Below, in pieces: positions 34,549 through 44,099 of a stretch of 64,000 nt of DNA. This DNA is from Camelimonas lactis. Its GTDB lineage: Bacteria; Pseudomonadota; Alphaproteobacteria; Rhizobiales; Beijerinckiaceae. Position numbers and translations under genes: made by a program. The notes beneath the pieces are model-generated. The model did no database searches. It was not told the origin of the DNA and saw only the letters and a list, made by a program, of their open reading frames with translations. The number at the start of each line of letters is the position of its first letter. The stretch's first letter is position 1. The stretch is taken from contig NZ_SLWL01000008.1 in assembly GCF_004342915.1 (NCBI RefSeq), forward strand, positions 62,001 to 126,000, given 5' to 3'.

Positions 34549-35522
34549 GTGAATTCCCTGGTGGGTCGGTCCAGCACGCGCCGGCCGAGCAGACTGGCGA
34601 CGAGATCGACCATCAGCGTCGCCGTGCGGCCCCGCTCATCGAGAAATGGATTGAGTTCGGCCAGATCGAGGCTTCCGACCAGGTTGCTGTCGCATAACAT
34701 CTCCATGATCAGGTGCGCCTCCCGCACCGTCGCGCCGCCAGGCACGGTCGTGCCCACCGCCGGGGCGATGGCCGGGTCGAGGAAGTCCACGTCGAGGCTG
34801 ACGTGCAACACGCCGCCGGCGTCCGCGACCCGCTCAAGAAATGCCCGCAACAACGGCGCCAGGCCATGTTCATCGATCGCCCGCATGTCGTGGGTGATGG
34901 CGCTGCTCCGGGCGATGGCGCGCCGTTCACTGGCGTCGACGCTGCGCAGCCCCATCAGGCAAACGTTGGCCGGATCGACGCGCGCCCGAAGATCCGGGAA
35001 GTATCCGGCAAATCCAGGCAAGCCGCAGGCGTAGGCGAGCGGAACCCCATGCAGATTGCCGGAAACCGAGCTATCGAGCGTATGAAAATCCGTATGGGCG
35101 TCGAGCCACAGCACGAACAGCTCGCGCCCGCTATCCGCGCACAGGCGCGCCCGGCCGGCCAGGGTTCCAGCCGACAGGCTGTGGTCGCCGCCAAGGCAAA
35201 TGGTCAGGCCCGCATCGCCCGCGCGCCAGACGGCGTCAGCGATGGCCCTCGTCCAGGCGGCGATTTCGGGCAGGTTCCTGAGGGCGGGATTGGGATGCGC
35301 CATGGGCAACGGAAGGAGGGAGGCAGGCCGGATATCGCCGTGGTCCACCACCGTATGGCCCAACTCCGCGATGACATCGATCAGACCAGCGGTGCGGTAG
35401 GCCGCTGGCCCCATGATGCAGCCGGGCCTGCCAGCCCCGTCTTCTACCGGGGCGCCAATAATGTTGCAGACAACGTTTGTACAACCGTTCATGCCAGGGC
35501 AACCGTCATGGAATTCATGCAT
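34545..35522 (-). CDS. rocF: Arginase
   Basis: This 325-residue manganese enzyme hydrolyses arginine to ornithine and urea. Metal ligands are visible in 'GGDHS' (about residue 112), 'DAHTDFHT' (about 140) and 'SLDVDFLDP' (about 243). 'SGNLHGVPLAYACG' and the late 'AELNPFLDERGRTA' are also arginase-like. I chose ATG 35522, which has AGGG upstream; starts further upstream or at 35492 are less supported. It overlaps ocd by 4 nt. The urea produced can be used by the urease encoded at the left of the window. Confidence 0.95.
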   Translation of the reverse strand: MHEFHDGCPGMNGCTNVVCNIIGAPVEDGAGRPGCIMGPAAYRTAGLIDVIAELGHTVVDHGDIRPASLLPLPMAHPNPALRNLPEIAAWTRAIADAVWRAGDAGLTICLGGDHSLSAGTLAGRARLCADSGRELFVLWLDAHTDFHTLDSSVSGNLHGVPLAYACGLPGFAGYFPDLRARVDPANVCLMGLRSVDASERRAIARSSAITHDMRAIDEHGLAPLLRAFLERVADAGGVLHVSLDVDFLDPAIAPAVGTTVPGGATVREAHLIMEMLCDSNLVGSLDLAELNPFLDERGRTATLMVDLVASLLGRRVLDRPTREFT

Positions 35523-35718
35523 ATGCCCTGAAAATATAGCATGATCTGGATCAATGGACCGTCTCCAGAAAAAGGCCCAGGGGGCGGCCATGACTGGGCG
35601 GGCCAGCAGGACTGGCCGCAGCGTCTTTCAACGGGGGCGGCGCGACCTGCCAGAATAACCCGCCATGGCAAAAGATAAGCCAAGCCTGAGTCCTGTTTCT
35701 GAACGGGCTTTACGCTGC

Positions 35719-38700
35719 TCAGGCGGGCCCGGCGCCCGCGTCCAGCGTCAGCAGGCCCGGATTGCCGCCGGCCGCCGCGCGATTGATCGACAGGGCGGTT
35801 TCGTGCAGCAGCCGGTCCAGCGCCCACAGGTCTGGCCGCGCCGCGATCGCTTCCGGGGTCGCGGACAGCGCCGGGACGACCGGACCCGCGCGCATGGCGA
35901 GGCGCCGGCGCAGGGTCCTCAGCCGATCGGGCGCCCCCTCGATCAGCGCCGCGCCCACGGCGGTGAGGCCGTCGATGTCCGGGCGCCATGTCAGACAGGC
36001 GGCCACTTCGGGCGGCAGGACCGGCTTCGGGAAATCGTCGATGATGATTACGGCGCGGTTGCCCGTGGCGAGCGTCGCGGCGATCATGCTGTACAGACCG
36101 GCTGTCGTGATGGGCGCCAGCAGAACAGTTCCGACAGGTCCGATGCGCAGGCTGTTGTCCTCGCCGGCCGGGCCGGGCAGGGCCTCACGCCCCTGCGGCC
36201 GGGCGCCTTGCGCCATGCGGCGGGCCGCCGCGCCAGCCGATGCGTCGCCCTGGCGATCAAGCCATGCGGCGAATGCCGCCGCGGCGCCCGTACAGCCGCC
36301 GCGTCCAGGCGAAGCCGGCGCGGCGAGCAGGGCGCCGACGATCAGCGGCCCGCCAGCCTTGGGGCCCGTGCCGGAAAGGCCGCGGCCGCCGAAAGGTTGG
36401 GAGCCAACCACGGCGCCGATCATATTGCGGTTCACATAGATATTGCCGGCCCGTATCCGCGCGGCGACCCGGGCGACGGTCGCGTCAAGGCGCGTGTGCA
36501 ATCCGAAAGTCAGGCCGAAGCCCCTGTCGTTGATGGCGTCAATCAGGGCGTCCAGCCCGGGACGACGCCAGCGCAGGATGTGCAGAACCGGGCCAAAGGC
36601 CTCGCGGGGGGCGTCGTCGAGACTGTCGATTTCAATGATGGCTGGCGCGACGAAGGTCCCGTGCGACGCCTCATCCGGCAGGGGCAGGCGATGGACGCGT
36701 TTGCCGGCGGCGGCGAGGTGGGCCACGTGCGCCTCCAGGGTGTCCCGGGCTTCGGCGCTGATCACCGGACCGACATCGATGGCGAGCCGGTCGCTGCGGC
36801 CGACGCACAACTCCGCCATCGCCCCGCGCAGCATGGTCAGGGTGTGATCGGCGATCTCCTCCTGCAGGCACAACACCCGCAAGGCCGAGCAGCGCTGTCC
36901 GGCGCTGTCGAACGCCGACGTCAGCACGTCCGTCACCACCTGCTCGGCAAGGGCGGAGGAATCGACGATCATGCAGTTAACGCCGCCGGTTTCCGCGATC
37001 AGCAGCGGCGTTTCGCCCGCGGCGCCCACGCGCTCCGCCAACTGGAGGTTGAGCTTCCGGGCGACGGCGGTTGAGCCGGTGAACAGCACGCCGGCGACGC
37101 CAGGCTCCGCCGCCAGCGCCGCGCCCACGGCGCCGTCGCCCGGCGCCAGTTGCAGCACGGCGCGCGGCGCGCCAGCCTCATGCAGGATGCGGATCGCCTC
37201 GGCGGCGATCAGCGGCGTTTCCTCAGCCGGCTTGGCGATCACCCCATTGCCGGCGGCGAGGGCGGCGGCGATCTGGCCGACGAATATGGCGAGAGAGAAA
37301 TTCCATGGGCTGATGCAAAGCACCACGCCCAGCGGTGCGGCCCCGGATGGCAGATCGCGCGCCTGCGCGCCGTAATAGCGCAGAAAATCAACAGCCTCGC
37401 GCACCTCCCCCAAGGCATTGGCGGCGGTCTTGCCGGCCTCGCGCATCAGCAGCCCGGCGAGCGTCAGCCCGTTGGCTTCCAGCAGGTCCGAGGCGCGGGC
37501 CAGATGCGCGGCCCGCTCCGCGCCGGACGCGTCCGACCATGCGCGGGCCGCCGCGACCACCGCTCCCGCGCTTTCGGGGGTAAGATCACAGGTCACGCCC
37601 ACCCGGTCGCGATGGTCGCCCGGGTTGACGATGGTCCGCTCCGCTTGGGTTGCGATCATGTCGGCGACGGTGGCGGGGGCGCAGCGCCACTGCCGCCCGG
37701 CCGAGGCGTTCAGACCCCGGCACAACGCCGCGAGATCAGCCTCGCTGGCAAAATCCATGCCCATGGAGTTGCGCCGCGCCGGCGCGAACAGGTCGACTGG
37801 CGCGCGAATACCCGGGTGCGGGGCGCCAGGGTCCGCCATCGCTTCAACCATGGCGACAGGGTCGGCGATCAGCGCCTCAACCGGCGTTTCCCTGTCAGCG
37901 GCGAGATGCACGAAGGACGAGTTGGCGCCGTTCTCCAGCAGCCGCCGGGCCAGATAGGCGAGCAGGGCGTCGTGGGGGCCAACCGGCGCGTAGATCCGCG
38001 AGGCGAGGCCCACGGCCAGCAGTTGGTCATGCAGCGGCTCGCCCATGCCGTGCAGGCACTGGAATTCAAAGGCGTCATGGTCGCGTCCGGCGGTCATGGC
38101 CAGCACCGCGGCGACCGAACGCGCGTTGTGGGTTGCGAATTGGGGGTAGATCGCGTCTCCCGCGTCCAGAAGCTGTCGGGCGCAAGCCAGCCACGACACG
38201 TCCGTGTAAGCCTTGCGGGTGAACACCGGGAAACCCGCAAGACCGGCGCTCTGGGCCCGCTTGATCTCCGTGTCCCAATAGGCGCCCTTCACCAGCCGCA
38301 CCATGATCTGTTCGCCGGAACGGCGAGCGAGATCGACCAGCCAGTCGATGACGCGCGGCGCGCGTTTGCCATAGGCCTGGACCACAAAGCCAAGCCCGGG
38401 CCAGCCGGCCAGTTGCCGATCGAGCCGCACGCCCTCGAACAGGTCGAGCGACAGTTCGAGCCGGTCGGCTTCCTCGGCGTCGATGGTGAGGCTGATGTCG
38501 TGGCGACAGGCAAGCAGGGCCAGCGCCTTCAGTCGCGGCGCCAGCTCCGCCATGACCCTGGCCGTCTGGGCCCGGCCGTAACGGGGGTGCAGCGCCGACA
38601 GCTTGACCGATATGCCCGGACCCCGTTTGCAGCCGGCGCCGTTGGCGGCGACACCGACCGCGCGAATGGCGTGCTCATAATCGCGGTAATAGCGTTCCGC

Positions 38701-39384
38701 GTCGTCCGCCGTGACCGCCGCTTCGCCCAGCATGTCGTAGGAGTGCCGGTAGCCGCGCCGTTCGCGCGCCGCGCCATGCGCCAGCGCCGCCTCGATGGCG
38801 TCGCCTGAGACAAACTGCGCGCCCAGCGCCCGCATGGCGAGGTCCATCCCGGCGCGGATGACTGGCGCGCTGCCCCGGGCAAGGACCTGGTCCAGCATGG
38901 TCGCGGCGTCCCCGCCATGTCCGGCGCCGGTGATCCGGCCGGCGACCAGCAGCCCCCATGTGGCGGCGTTGACCAGCAGCGGCCGGTCCAGCCCCAGGTG
39001 TTCCTGCCAGCGCCCGCCGGAAATGGTGTCGCGCAACAGGGCGTCCCGCGTCGCGGCGTCGGGAATGCGCAGCAGCGCCTCCGCAAGGCGCATCAGCGCC
39101 AGGCCCTCATCGCTGGCCAGCGAATATTCCTGCAACATGGCGCCGAAGCCGCCGGCCCCCCCGGCGCGCAGGGCTTCGGTCAGCTGGCGCGCCCGGGCGC
39201 GCACGGCGGCCTCGTCCGAACACCGGGCGGCGGCGAGGAGTGGCGGCAGGCACGTCCTTTCAGGCGTCAGGCACGCCGCCGTAATCGCCTGCCTCAGGGC
39301 GCTGGCCGGCTGTACGGGCGGCGCGAAGCACGAAAAGGGTGGCAGGAATTCGCCGGACGGAAAGCTGGCGGCTCGCGGCTGCAT
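35719..39384 (-). CDS. putA: Bifunctional proline dehydrogenase / glutamate-semialdehyde dehydrogenase PutA
   Basis: This 1221-residue flavoenzyme oxidises proline to glutamate in two steps with channelled intermediates. The N-terminal half carries the FAD barrel ('VRLVKGAYWDTEIKRAQ' at about residues 360-375). The second half is an aldehyde dehydrogenase with the glutamate motif 'IAETGGVNCM' (about 798) and catalytic cysteine in 'SAGQRCSALRVL' (about 830). A further ~200 residues form the C-terminal ALDH-like domain of long PutA forms (type B). There is no ribbon-helix-helix domain at the N-terminus, so it should not repress its own gene. ATG 39384 has GGAGG at good spacing. Confidence 0.96.
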   Translation of the reverse strand: MQPRAASFPSGEFLPPFSCFAPPVQPASALRQAITAACLTPERTCLPPLLAAARCSDEAAVRARARQLTEALRAGGAGGFGAMLQEYSLASDEGLALMRLAEALLRIPDAATRDALLRDTISGGRWQEHLGLDRPLLVNAATWGLLVAGRITGAGHGGDAATMLDQVLARGSAPVIRAGMDLAMRALGAQFVSGDAIEAALAHGAARERRGYRHSYDMLGEAAVTADDAERYYRDYEHAIRAVGVAANGAGCKRGPGISVKLSALHPRYGRAQTARVMAELAPRLKALALLACRHDISLTIDAEEADRLELSLDLFEGVRLDRQLAGWPGLGFVVQAYGKRAPRVIDWLVDLARRSGEQIMVRLVKGAYWDTEIKRAQSAGLAGFPVFTRKAYTDVSWLACARQLLDAGDAIYPQFATHNARSVAAVLAMTAGRDHDAFEFQCLHGMGEPLHDQLLAVGLASRIYAPVGPHDALLAYLARRLLENGANSSFVHLAADRETPVEALIADPVAMVEAMADPGAPHPGIRAPVDLFAPARRNSMGMDFASEADLAALCRGLNASAGRQWRCAPATVADMIATQAERTIVNPGDHRDRVGVTCDLTPESAGAVVAAARAWSDASGAERAAHLARASDLLEANGLTLAGLLMREAGKTAANALGEVREAVDFLRYYGAQARDLPSGAAPLGVVLCISPWNFSLAIFVGQIAAALAAGNGVIAKPAEETPLIAAEAIRILHEAGAPRAVLQLAPGDGAVGAALAAEPGVAGVLFTGSTAVARKLNLQLAERVGAAGETPLLIAETGGVNCMIVDSSALAEQVVTDVLTSAFDSAGQRCSALRVLCLQEEIADHTLTMLRGAMAELCVGRSDRLAIDVGPVISAEARDTLEAHVAHLAAAGKRVHRLPLPDEASHGTFVAPAIIEIDSLDDAPREAFGPVLHILRWRRPGLDALIDAINDRGFGLTFGLHTRLDATVARVAARIRAGNIYVNRNMIGAVVGSQPFGGRGLSGTGPKAGGPLIVGALLAAPASPGRGGCTGAAAAFAAWLDRQGDASAGAAARRMAQGARPQGREALPGPAGEDNSLRIGPVGTVLLAPITTAGLYSMIAATLATGNRAVIIIDDFPKPVLPPEVAACLTWRPDIDGLTAVGAALIEGAPDRLRTLRRRLAMRAGPVVPALSATPEAIAARPDLWALDRLLHETALSINRAAAGGNPGLLTLDAGAGPA

Positions 39385-39651
39385 GAAGCGCCTCCAGAAT
39401 GCCTGACGCCGGGGCTGTTCATACTAGAACATTTTTGAGGAAAGGGGAGCCGGCGCGGGGAGGAAACCGTTCCGCGCCAGGCGGATGGGAGAGACGGATT
39501 GTTTTCCGACAAACCTGCCCCCGCTGAGACGCCCGCCGGCCAGGTTCCCGTCGCAATCGTTGCCGCTTGTCCAGGACACGCAGAGCTGCAGCTGGCGAAT
39601 GGCTCCGCTTCGCCCACCAGAGGCGCCGCGGCATCCAGGTCGACGGGGGCC

Positions 39652-40701
39652 TTATCGAAAGCGCCACGCCCAGTGCGCGTCGCCCAGGTCGCGCCGCGCG
39701 ATCACCTCCACGCGCATGAAGCGGTCGTGCGCCAGCCCGGCGCCGACCCAAAGCTCGTTCCAGGCGTCGAAGACGCGCGGCGACAGGTTCTTCCGCTCCG
39801 CCATCAACCGCCAGGATGTCTGGCGAACGATCAGGGCGTCGCCCTCGCGGCTGATCTGCGCGTCGTCGCCCTGGCCGCGGGCCAGCCGGACAAATGCAGC
39901 TGCAAAGCCTTCCTTGCCCGGCGCGACGCCGCCCAGCAGGGCGGCGACGTCATCGAATGTGTGCATGCCGATGAGCCGGGCGGCCGCGCCGGCCATATGG
40001 CCGCCCTGCTCGGGGCCAAGCGCCGCCACGGCCTCGGGAACGATCGAGGTGATGTATTCCATCGCATAGTTGCGCAGGGTCTTCTGAAGCCGCTCTTCCG
40101 GCCAGTTACCTTCCGGCAGCCGCGGCGCCATCGCCGGGTCGAACGCCGGACAACGCTCGCCCGGCGCGAACTGCAGCCGCTCCTCCGGCGCCAGATCGTG
40201 GTCCCATTCCTTATAGTAGCCTTCGAGGCCGGGCTGGCCGTCGACGGTCTGGCCGGTGCAGACAAAGCCAATCCTCGGGTTGCCGAGCACGACGCCATTG
40301 TTGGCGTGCCAGCCCCACAACATGGCGCGCGACACCTCGGAGGGGACGCCGCAGATGGCCGTGCCGGACCAGATCCACCGTGGCGGCGGATAGCGCACCC
40401 ACGCCTTCCGGTCGTTTTCGTAAACATACTCGACCTTCACGCCGCCGACCTGGTTGGACAGATAATGATACTGGGCGCAGGCGACGGCGTGGGGAAGGTG
40501 GTCGAGACCAAGCTTCTTCAGGCCGGGAAGGAACCGCGCGCGTTGCTGGCGGCGGAACGTTCTGAAAACAACCTCGGCCGCAAGCCGCGGCCCCGCCCGC
40601 GACACCAGCTGGAGGATCATGCCGGTCAGATAGGCGTGATAGATCAGCTCAATGGCGCGAAACGCCGCGACGTCAGGCGCTGGTCGGGGACTGTTGGTCA
40701 A
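39652..40701 (-). CDS. Hypothetical protein, TTG start likely
   Basis: I do not recognise this protein confidently. From TTG 40701, which has GGGAG upstream, it has about 349 residues without signal peptide or membrane helices. It contains 'ELIYHAYLTGMILQLVSRAG' split near the start, an aromatic-rich middle ('VEYVYENDRKAWVRYPPPRW', 'AMLWGWHANNG') and a C-terminal part with 'MEYITSIVPEAVAALGPEQGG' where a helix-rich domain loosely recalls the 2-amino-thiazoline-4-carboxylate hydrolase family. The frame is open 36 codons further upstream, but that part is Arg/Pro-rich. It lies between putA and a binding-protein gene on the same strand. Confidence 0.7.
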   Translation of the reverse strand: MTNSPRPAPDVAAFRAIELIYHAYLTGMILQLVSRAGPRLAAEVVFRTFRRQQRARFLPGLKKLGLDHLPHAVACAQYHYLSNQVGGVKVEYVYENDRKAWVRYPPPRWIWSGTAICGVPSEVSRAMLWGWHANNGVVLGNPRIGFVCTGQTVDGQPGLEGYYKEWDHDLAPEERLQFAPGERCPAFDPAMAPRLPEGNWPEERLQKTLRNYAMEYITSIVPEAVAALGPEQGGHMAGAAARLIGMHTFDDVAALLGGVAPGKEGFAAAFVRLARGQGDDAQISREGDALIVRQTSWRLMAERKNLSPRVFDAWNELWVGAGLAHDRFMRVEVIARRDLGDAHWAWRFR

Positions 40702-40964
40702 TGTCGGCGCTCCCGCATGGGTTTTGGGCGGATTTTCCTGGAGTTGTACGGTGGAATTGCGGTGACGGCTCCAGCCGGCCCTGCATGGGCGGTGTGGCGC
40801 GCCGGACATGCCGGCCCCATGGCGCGCCCCAGCCGCCAGACCACGGCAGCTTCACGCATTCCGCACGGGCGCCGTGTCCAGCTGGAGGGCGGCGCGCGTT
40901 CAACTGGAAGGCGCGTCCGGCAAGAGCCGGGCGGCGCGCTGGCCCGCCGCCGCCAGCAACCGGT

Positions 40965-42176
40965 TCAGTCGACGAACTCCCAACCCTTGCCGTTGAACTT
41001 CTGTAGTTTCATGTAGGTGATGACCGCATGATTGTCCGGCGTGGTGTTGATCCGCCCCTCCGGCAGCAGGAATGGGTTCTGATAGTCCTTGATATTTGAC
41101 GCCTGTTTCATGATGTTTTCGCGCGTCAGGTTGTCGCCGGCCATTTTCAACACATGCTCCAGCGCCATGGCGTAAGAAATGCCAGATGAATACATGGAGT
41201 CGGTCGCATCTGCGCCCGGCATGTTTTCCTTCATCCAGGTGAAGTACCACTGGACAACGGGGTCGTTCTTCCACTGCGGATCATCCGGGTCCTTCCGGAA
41301 TCCCGCCGTCAGTACGCCCGCCGACCGGTCGAGGCCCGCCGGCTTGAAGGTCGAGCCGATGGAGGCGGAGCCGAGATGCAGGAAGGTCATCGGCTTCCAG
41401 TCCAGATCTGAGCGCTTGATCAGCGCCTGGGCGCACTGCTTCGCATATGCGAACAGGAACAGTACGTCGACATTGGCGTTCTTGAGAATAACCATCTGGC
41501 TGTCGATGGTCGGGTCCGACGCCTGGAAGCTTTGCGCGCTGACAATCATCTTGCCGGCCTTGTCGCCAAGCCCGTCTTTCAGGCCGCTGAGCAGGTCCTT
41601 GCCGAAATCATCGTGCTGATACAGCACGCCAATCCTGGCGTCCGGTTTTGTTCTCAAAATATATTTGGCGTAAAAGGCGGCCTCATCGTGCAGGCTTGGC
41701 TGCCAGCCCATGACATAGGGATAGTTTTTCGGGTCGTTGAACGCCGACGAACCGGCCGCGATAAACAGGAGCGGCACCTTTTTGGCGTTGAGATAAGGAC
41801 GCACCGCCATGTTGATCGGCGTGCCGAGATTGCCAAAGACCACCGCGACCTCATCATTCTCGACGAGGGCGCGGACATTCTCGACGGCTTTCGGGGTCTG
41901 GTAGGCGTCGTCGCGGCTGATGAAGGTGATCTTGCGGCCGTTCACGCCGCCTTTGGTTTCGTTCAACCATTTGAAGTAGGCGGCTTCAGCCTGGCCGAGC
42001 CTGCCGTAAGCCGAGGCTGGCCCGCTGTGGGCGATGGTCTGGCCGACCTTGATCTCGGTCGCGGATGTGCCCGGACCATATTTGGCCTCCGCGAGGGCGT
42101 GCCCGGCCGCCAGCATGGCGCCCATGAGCGCGGCGAGACCAAGCCAGGTCCGCGCGCGCGTCGAATAACCCGACAT
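40965..42176 (-). CDS. Branched-chain-amino-acid-type ABC substrate-binding protein (orphan 2)
   Basis: This 403-residue LivK-like periplasmic binding protein has a signal peptide ending near 'AGHALAEA'. It parallels the protein at 21276-22481 block by block: 'IKVGQTIAHSGPASAYG', 'GGVNGRKITFISRDDAY', 'VLYQHDDFGKDLLSGL' and 'SDPTIDSQMVILKNA'. No permease or ATPase genes are beside it, so it must share a membrane complex encoded elsewhere or serve as a sensor. The start ATG 42176 begins at 'MSGYSTRARTW'. The ligand is unknown; nearby genes suggest an amide or amino acid only by association. Confidence 0.88.
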   Translation of the reverse strand: MSGYSTRARTWLGLAALMGAMLAAGHALAEAKYGPGTSATEIKVGQTIAHSGPASAYGRLGQAEAAYFKWLNETKGGVNGRKITFISRDDAYQTPKAVENVRALVENDEVAVVFGNLGTPINMAVRPYLNAKKVPLLFIAAGSSAFNDPKNYPYVMGWQPSLHDEAAFYAKYILRTKPDARIGVLYQHDDFGKDLLSGLKDGLGDKAGKMIVSAQSFQASDPTIDSQMVILKNANVDVLFLFAYAKQCAQALIKRSDLDWKPMTFLHLGSASIGSTFKPAGLDRSAGVLTAGFRKDPDDPQWKNDPVVQWYFTWMKENMPGADATDSMYSSGISYAMALEHVLKMAGDNLTRENIMKQASNIKDYQNPFLLPEGRINTTPDNHAVITYMKLQKFNGKGWEFVD

Positions 42177-42342
42177 GCGTTTACTCCCGATTGCGGCGAT
42201 TATTCTTTTGATCTCGCCGTATTTCCCGCCATGAGAGGCATGAATCGCCAGCCTGTCAAATCACCACGGACCAGCCCACGCGCCTGCTTCCTGGTTATGC
42301 CGCCGCCAGGCCGTTCGGGCGGGGGAATGTCCTTTGGCGGGT

Positions 42343-43797
42343 TCACGGCTGTTTTCGTGGGAAGATAACTGGCAGGGTGAATATACAAAGCGTCATGGCC
42401 AGAACCGGGTAGGACGTGGCAAGGCCAAATGCGGCGGCCGGCGCCTGCGCTTCCCCGGTGTGACGGGCCAGCATGCCGAAATACAGCAGGCCGGCGATGG
42501 CGACGCCAAAGGCGCCGCCGACCTGCTGGGCGGTGGACACCACGCCGGACGCAGACCCGGCTTTCTCCGGCGGCACATTGGCCAGCACCACATTCAGCAT
42601 CAGCGGCATGAAAAGGCCCTGGCCGCAACTGACGACCAGCAGGCCAAGCCCCAGCCAGCCGGCGGCTATCGCCGGGGTGGCGTGGGCGATAAGGATGCAC
42701 AGCAGATAGCCGGTGATGGCGAGCGCCGCGCCCATCAGCATGGTGACGCCCATGCCAATGCGCGGCGCCAGCCGGTTGCACAGCATGGATGCGAAGATGA
42801 ACGAGACGCCCGCCGGCGCAATGATCAGCGCGGCGTGGAGCGCGGAATAGCCAAGGCCGACCTGAAGATACATGGCCTGGATGAAAGGCATCGAAACGAT
42901 CGTCGAGTGCAGCAGGAACGCGATGACGACGCCCCCTGCCACGGGGCCACGGGCGAACAGCCGCAGATCGACCAGCGGATCCCGGCCCGATCGCGCTTTT
43001 GCCGACTGATCGCGCGCGAACAGAACGAAGACTGGCGCCGCCAGCAGGGGCAGGACAAGCAGCCAGACCGGCCAGCCCAGCGCCCGCCCCTCCACAAGGG
43101 GAAACAGAACCAGCGCGAAGCCGATGGCCGACAACGCCACGCCCGCCAGATCGAGCCGCGCCTTGCCTGGCGCGCGGCTTTCGGGAATGACGCGTTGACC
43201 GAGCGCGCAGGCCGCAAGGCCGATCGGAATGCACAGCACGAACACCCAGCGCCACGCAAGATCGTAGATGTTGGCGCTGATCAACAGCCCCCCCAGCAGT
43301 TGCGCCATCACGCCCGACAGGCCAAGCGTCACGCCAAATGCGGAGAGATTGCGCGCCCTGGCGGCGTCGCTGCCGGACGCCACGCGGATGATGGACAGGA
43401 CCTGCGGAAACAGCAGCGCCGCGAACAGGCCGGCGGCGACGCGCGCGACGATGATCATGGTCAGCGACGACGCCAGCGCGCAGGCCAGCGACGCCAGGGT
43501 GAAACCGCCCATGCCGATGACGAACAGCCGGCGGCGGCCATACAGGTCGCCAAGACGTCCGCCGGTGATCAGGGCAAGACCATAGGCCAGACCGTAATAG
43601 GCGATGATTGACGAGATGGCGGGATTGGCGCCGAACTCCGCCTGGATGCTGGGAATGGCGATCGACACGATGATGCCGCTCATGACCGACAGGAACGCCC
43701 CGGTCAGAAGCGTCACCAGCCCGATGCCTTGCAAATCCGGCTGCGCGGCCGCCGCGCCCATGGGCGCGGCCATGTCCGATGCGCTGCTGTTCAGCAT
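42343..43797 (-). CDS. MFS exporter, DHA2 (EmrB/QacA-like) family
   Basis: This 484-residue protein has about 14 predicted helices, as expected for DHA2 drug:H+ antiporters. Motifs include 'GGRLGDLYGRRRLFVIGMGG' in the helix 2-3 loop and a motif-C-like 'LSGVMAQLLGGLL'. 'SGIIVSIAIPSIQAEFG' in helix 1 is typical of the group. ATG 43797 has GGGAGGA close upstream. It faces away from the thiolase gene. It probably exports a toxic organic compound; the substrate is unknown. Confidence 0.87.
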   Translation of the reverse strand: MLNSSASDMAAPMGAAAAQPDLQGIGLVTLLTGAFLSVMSGIIVSIAIPSIQAEFGANPAISSIIAYYGLAYGLALITGGRLGDLYGRRRLFVIGMGGFTLASLACALASSLTMIIVARVAAGLFAALLFPQVLSIIRVASGSDAARARNLSAFGVTLGLSGVMAQLLGGLLISANIYDLAWRWVFVLCIPIGLAACALGQRVIPESRAPGKARLDLAGVALSAIGFALVLFPLVEGRALGWPVWLLVLPLLAAPVFVLFARDQSAKARSGRDPLVDLRLFARGPVAGGVVIAFLLHSTIVSMPFIQAMYLQVGLGYSALHAALIIAPAGVSFIFASMLCNRLAPRIGMGVTMLMGAALAITGYLLCILIAHATPAIAAGWLGLGLLVVSCGQGLFMPLMLNVVLANVPPEKAGSASGVVSTAQQVGGAFGVAIAGLLYFGMLARHTGEAQAPAAAFGLATSYPVLAMTLCIFTLPVIFPRKQP

Positions 43798-44099
43798 GTG
43801 TCCTCCCGCTTTTTCACAGCATCCGCACGATGGCGCCGCCGCGCAAGAGACGCTGGACGCATGGCGCCCGCCCATAAATGCACGCCATGGCCGCAGCGCG
43901 CCGCCCGGGTGGCGTCAGGTTTCGGGGGGCCGCGGGGCCGGAGAGCGACGCTTTCTGACGGACGGAGCCGGCGCGGTGGATGGCTGGTCAATCAGGGTGG
44001 GAATTTCGTTTCTCATCGCCACCCGTGCGTCTATGCTCGCCGGCGCAATCCGGATGGCGGCCCGCTGGGTCCCCGGAAAACGAAAGAGGAAAACGCCAG
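43798..44099. other. Divergent intergenic region, MFS exporter / thiolase
   Basis: About 300 bases hold the promoters of two divergent genes. I see no gene, no clear repeat and no strong sigma-70 boxes. GAGGAAAACG just before 44100 is the thiolase ribosome site. Confidence 0.5.

Noticed and set aside
37150-38808. 552-codon plus-strand open frame inside putA
   Set aside because: It is the antisense shadow of the proline dehydrogenase and aldehyde dehydrogenase domains; no motif is visible.
39499-41016. 505-codon plus-strand open frame
   Set aside because: It is antisense to the unassigned minus-strand protein. The minus-strand reading has better residue composition and a ribosome site, though confidence is only moderate because that protein is itself unassigned.
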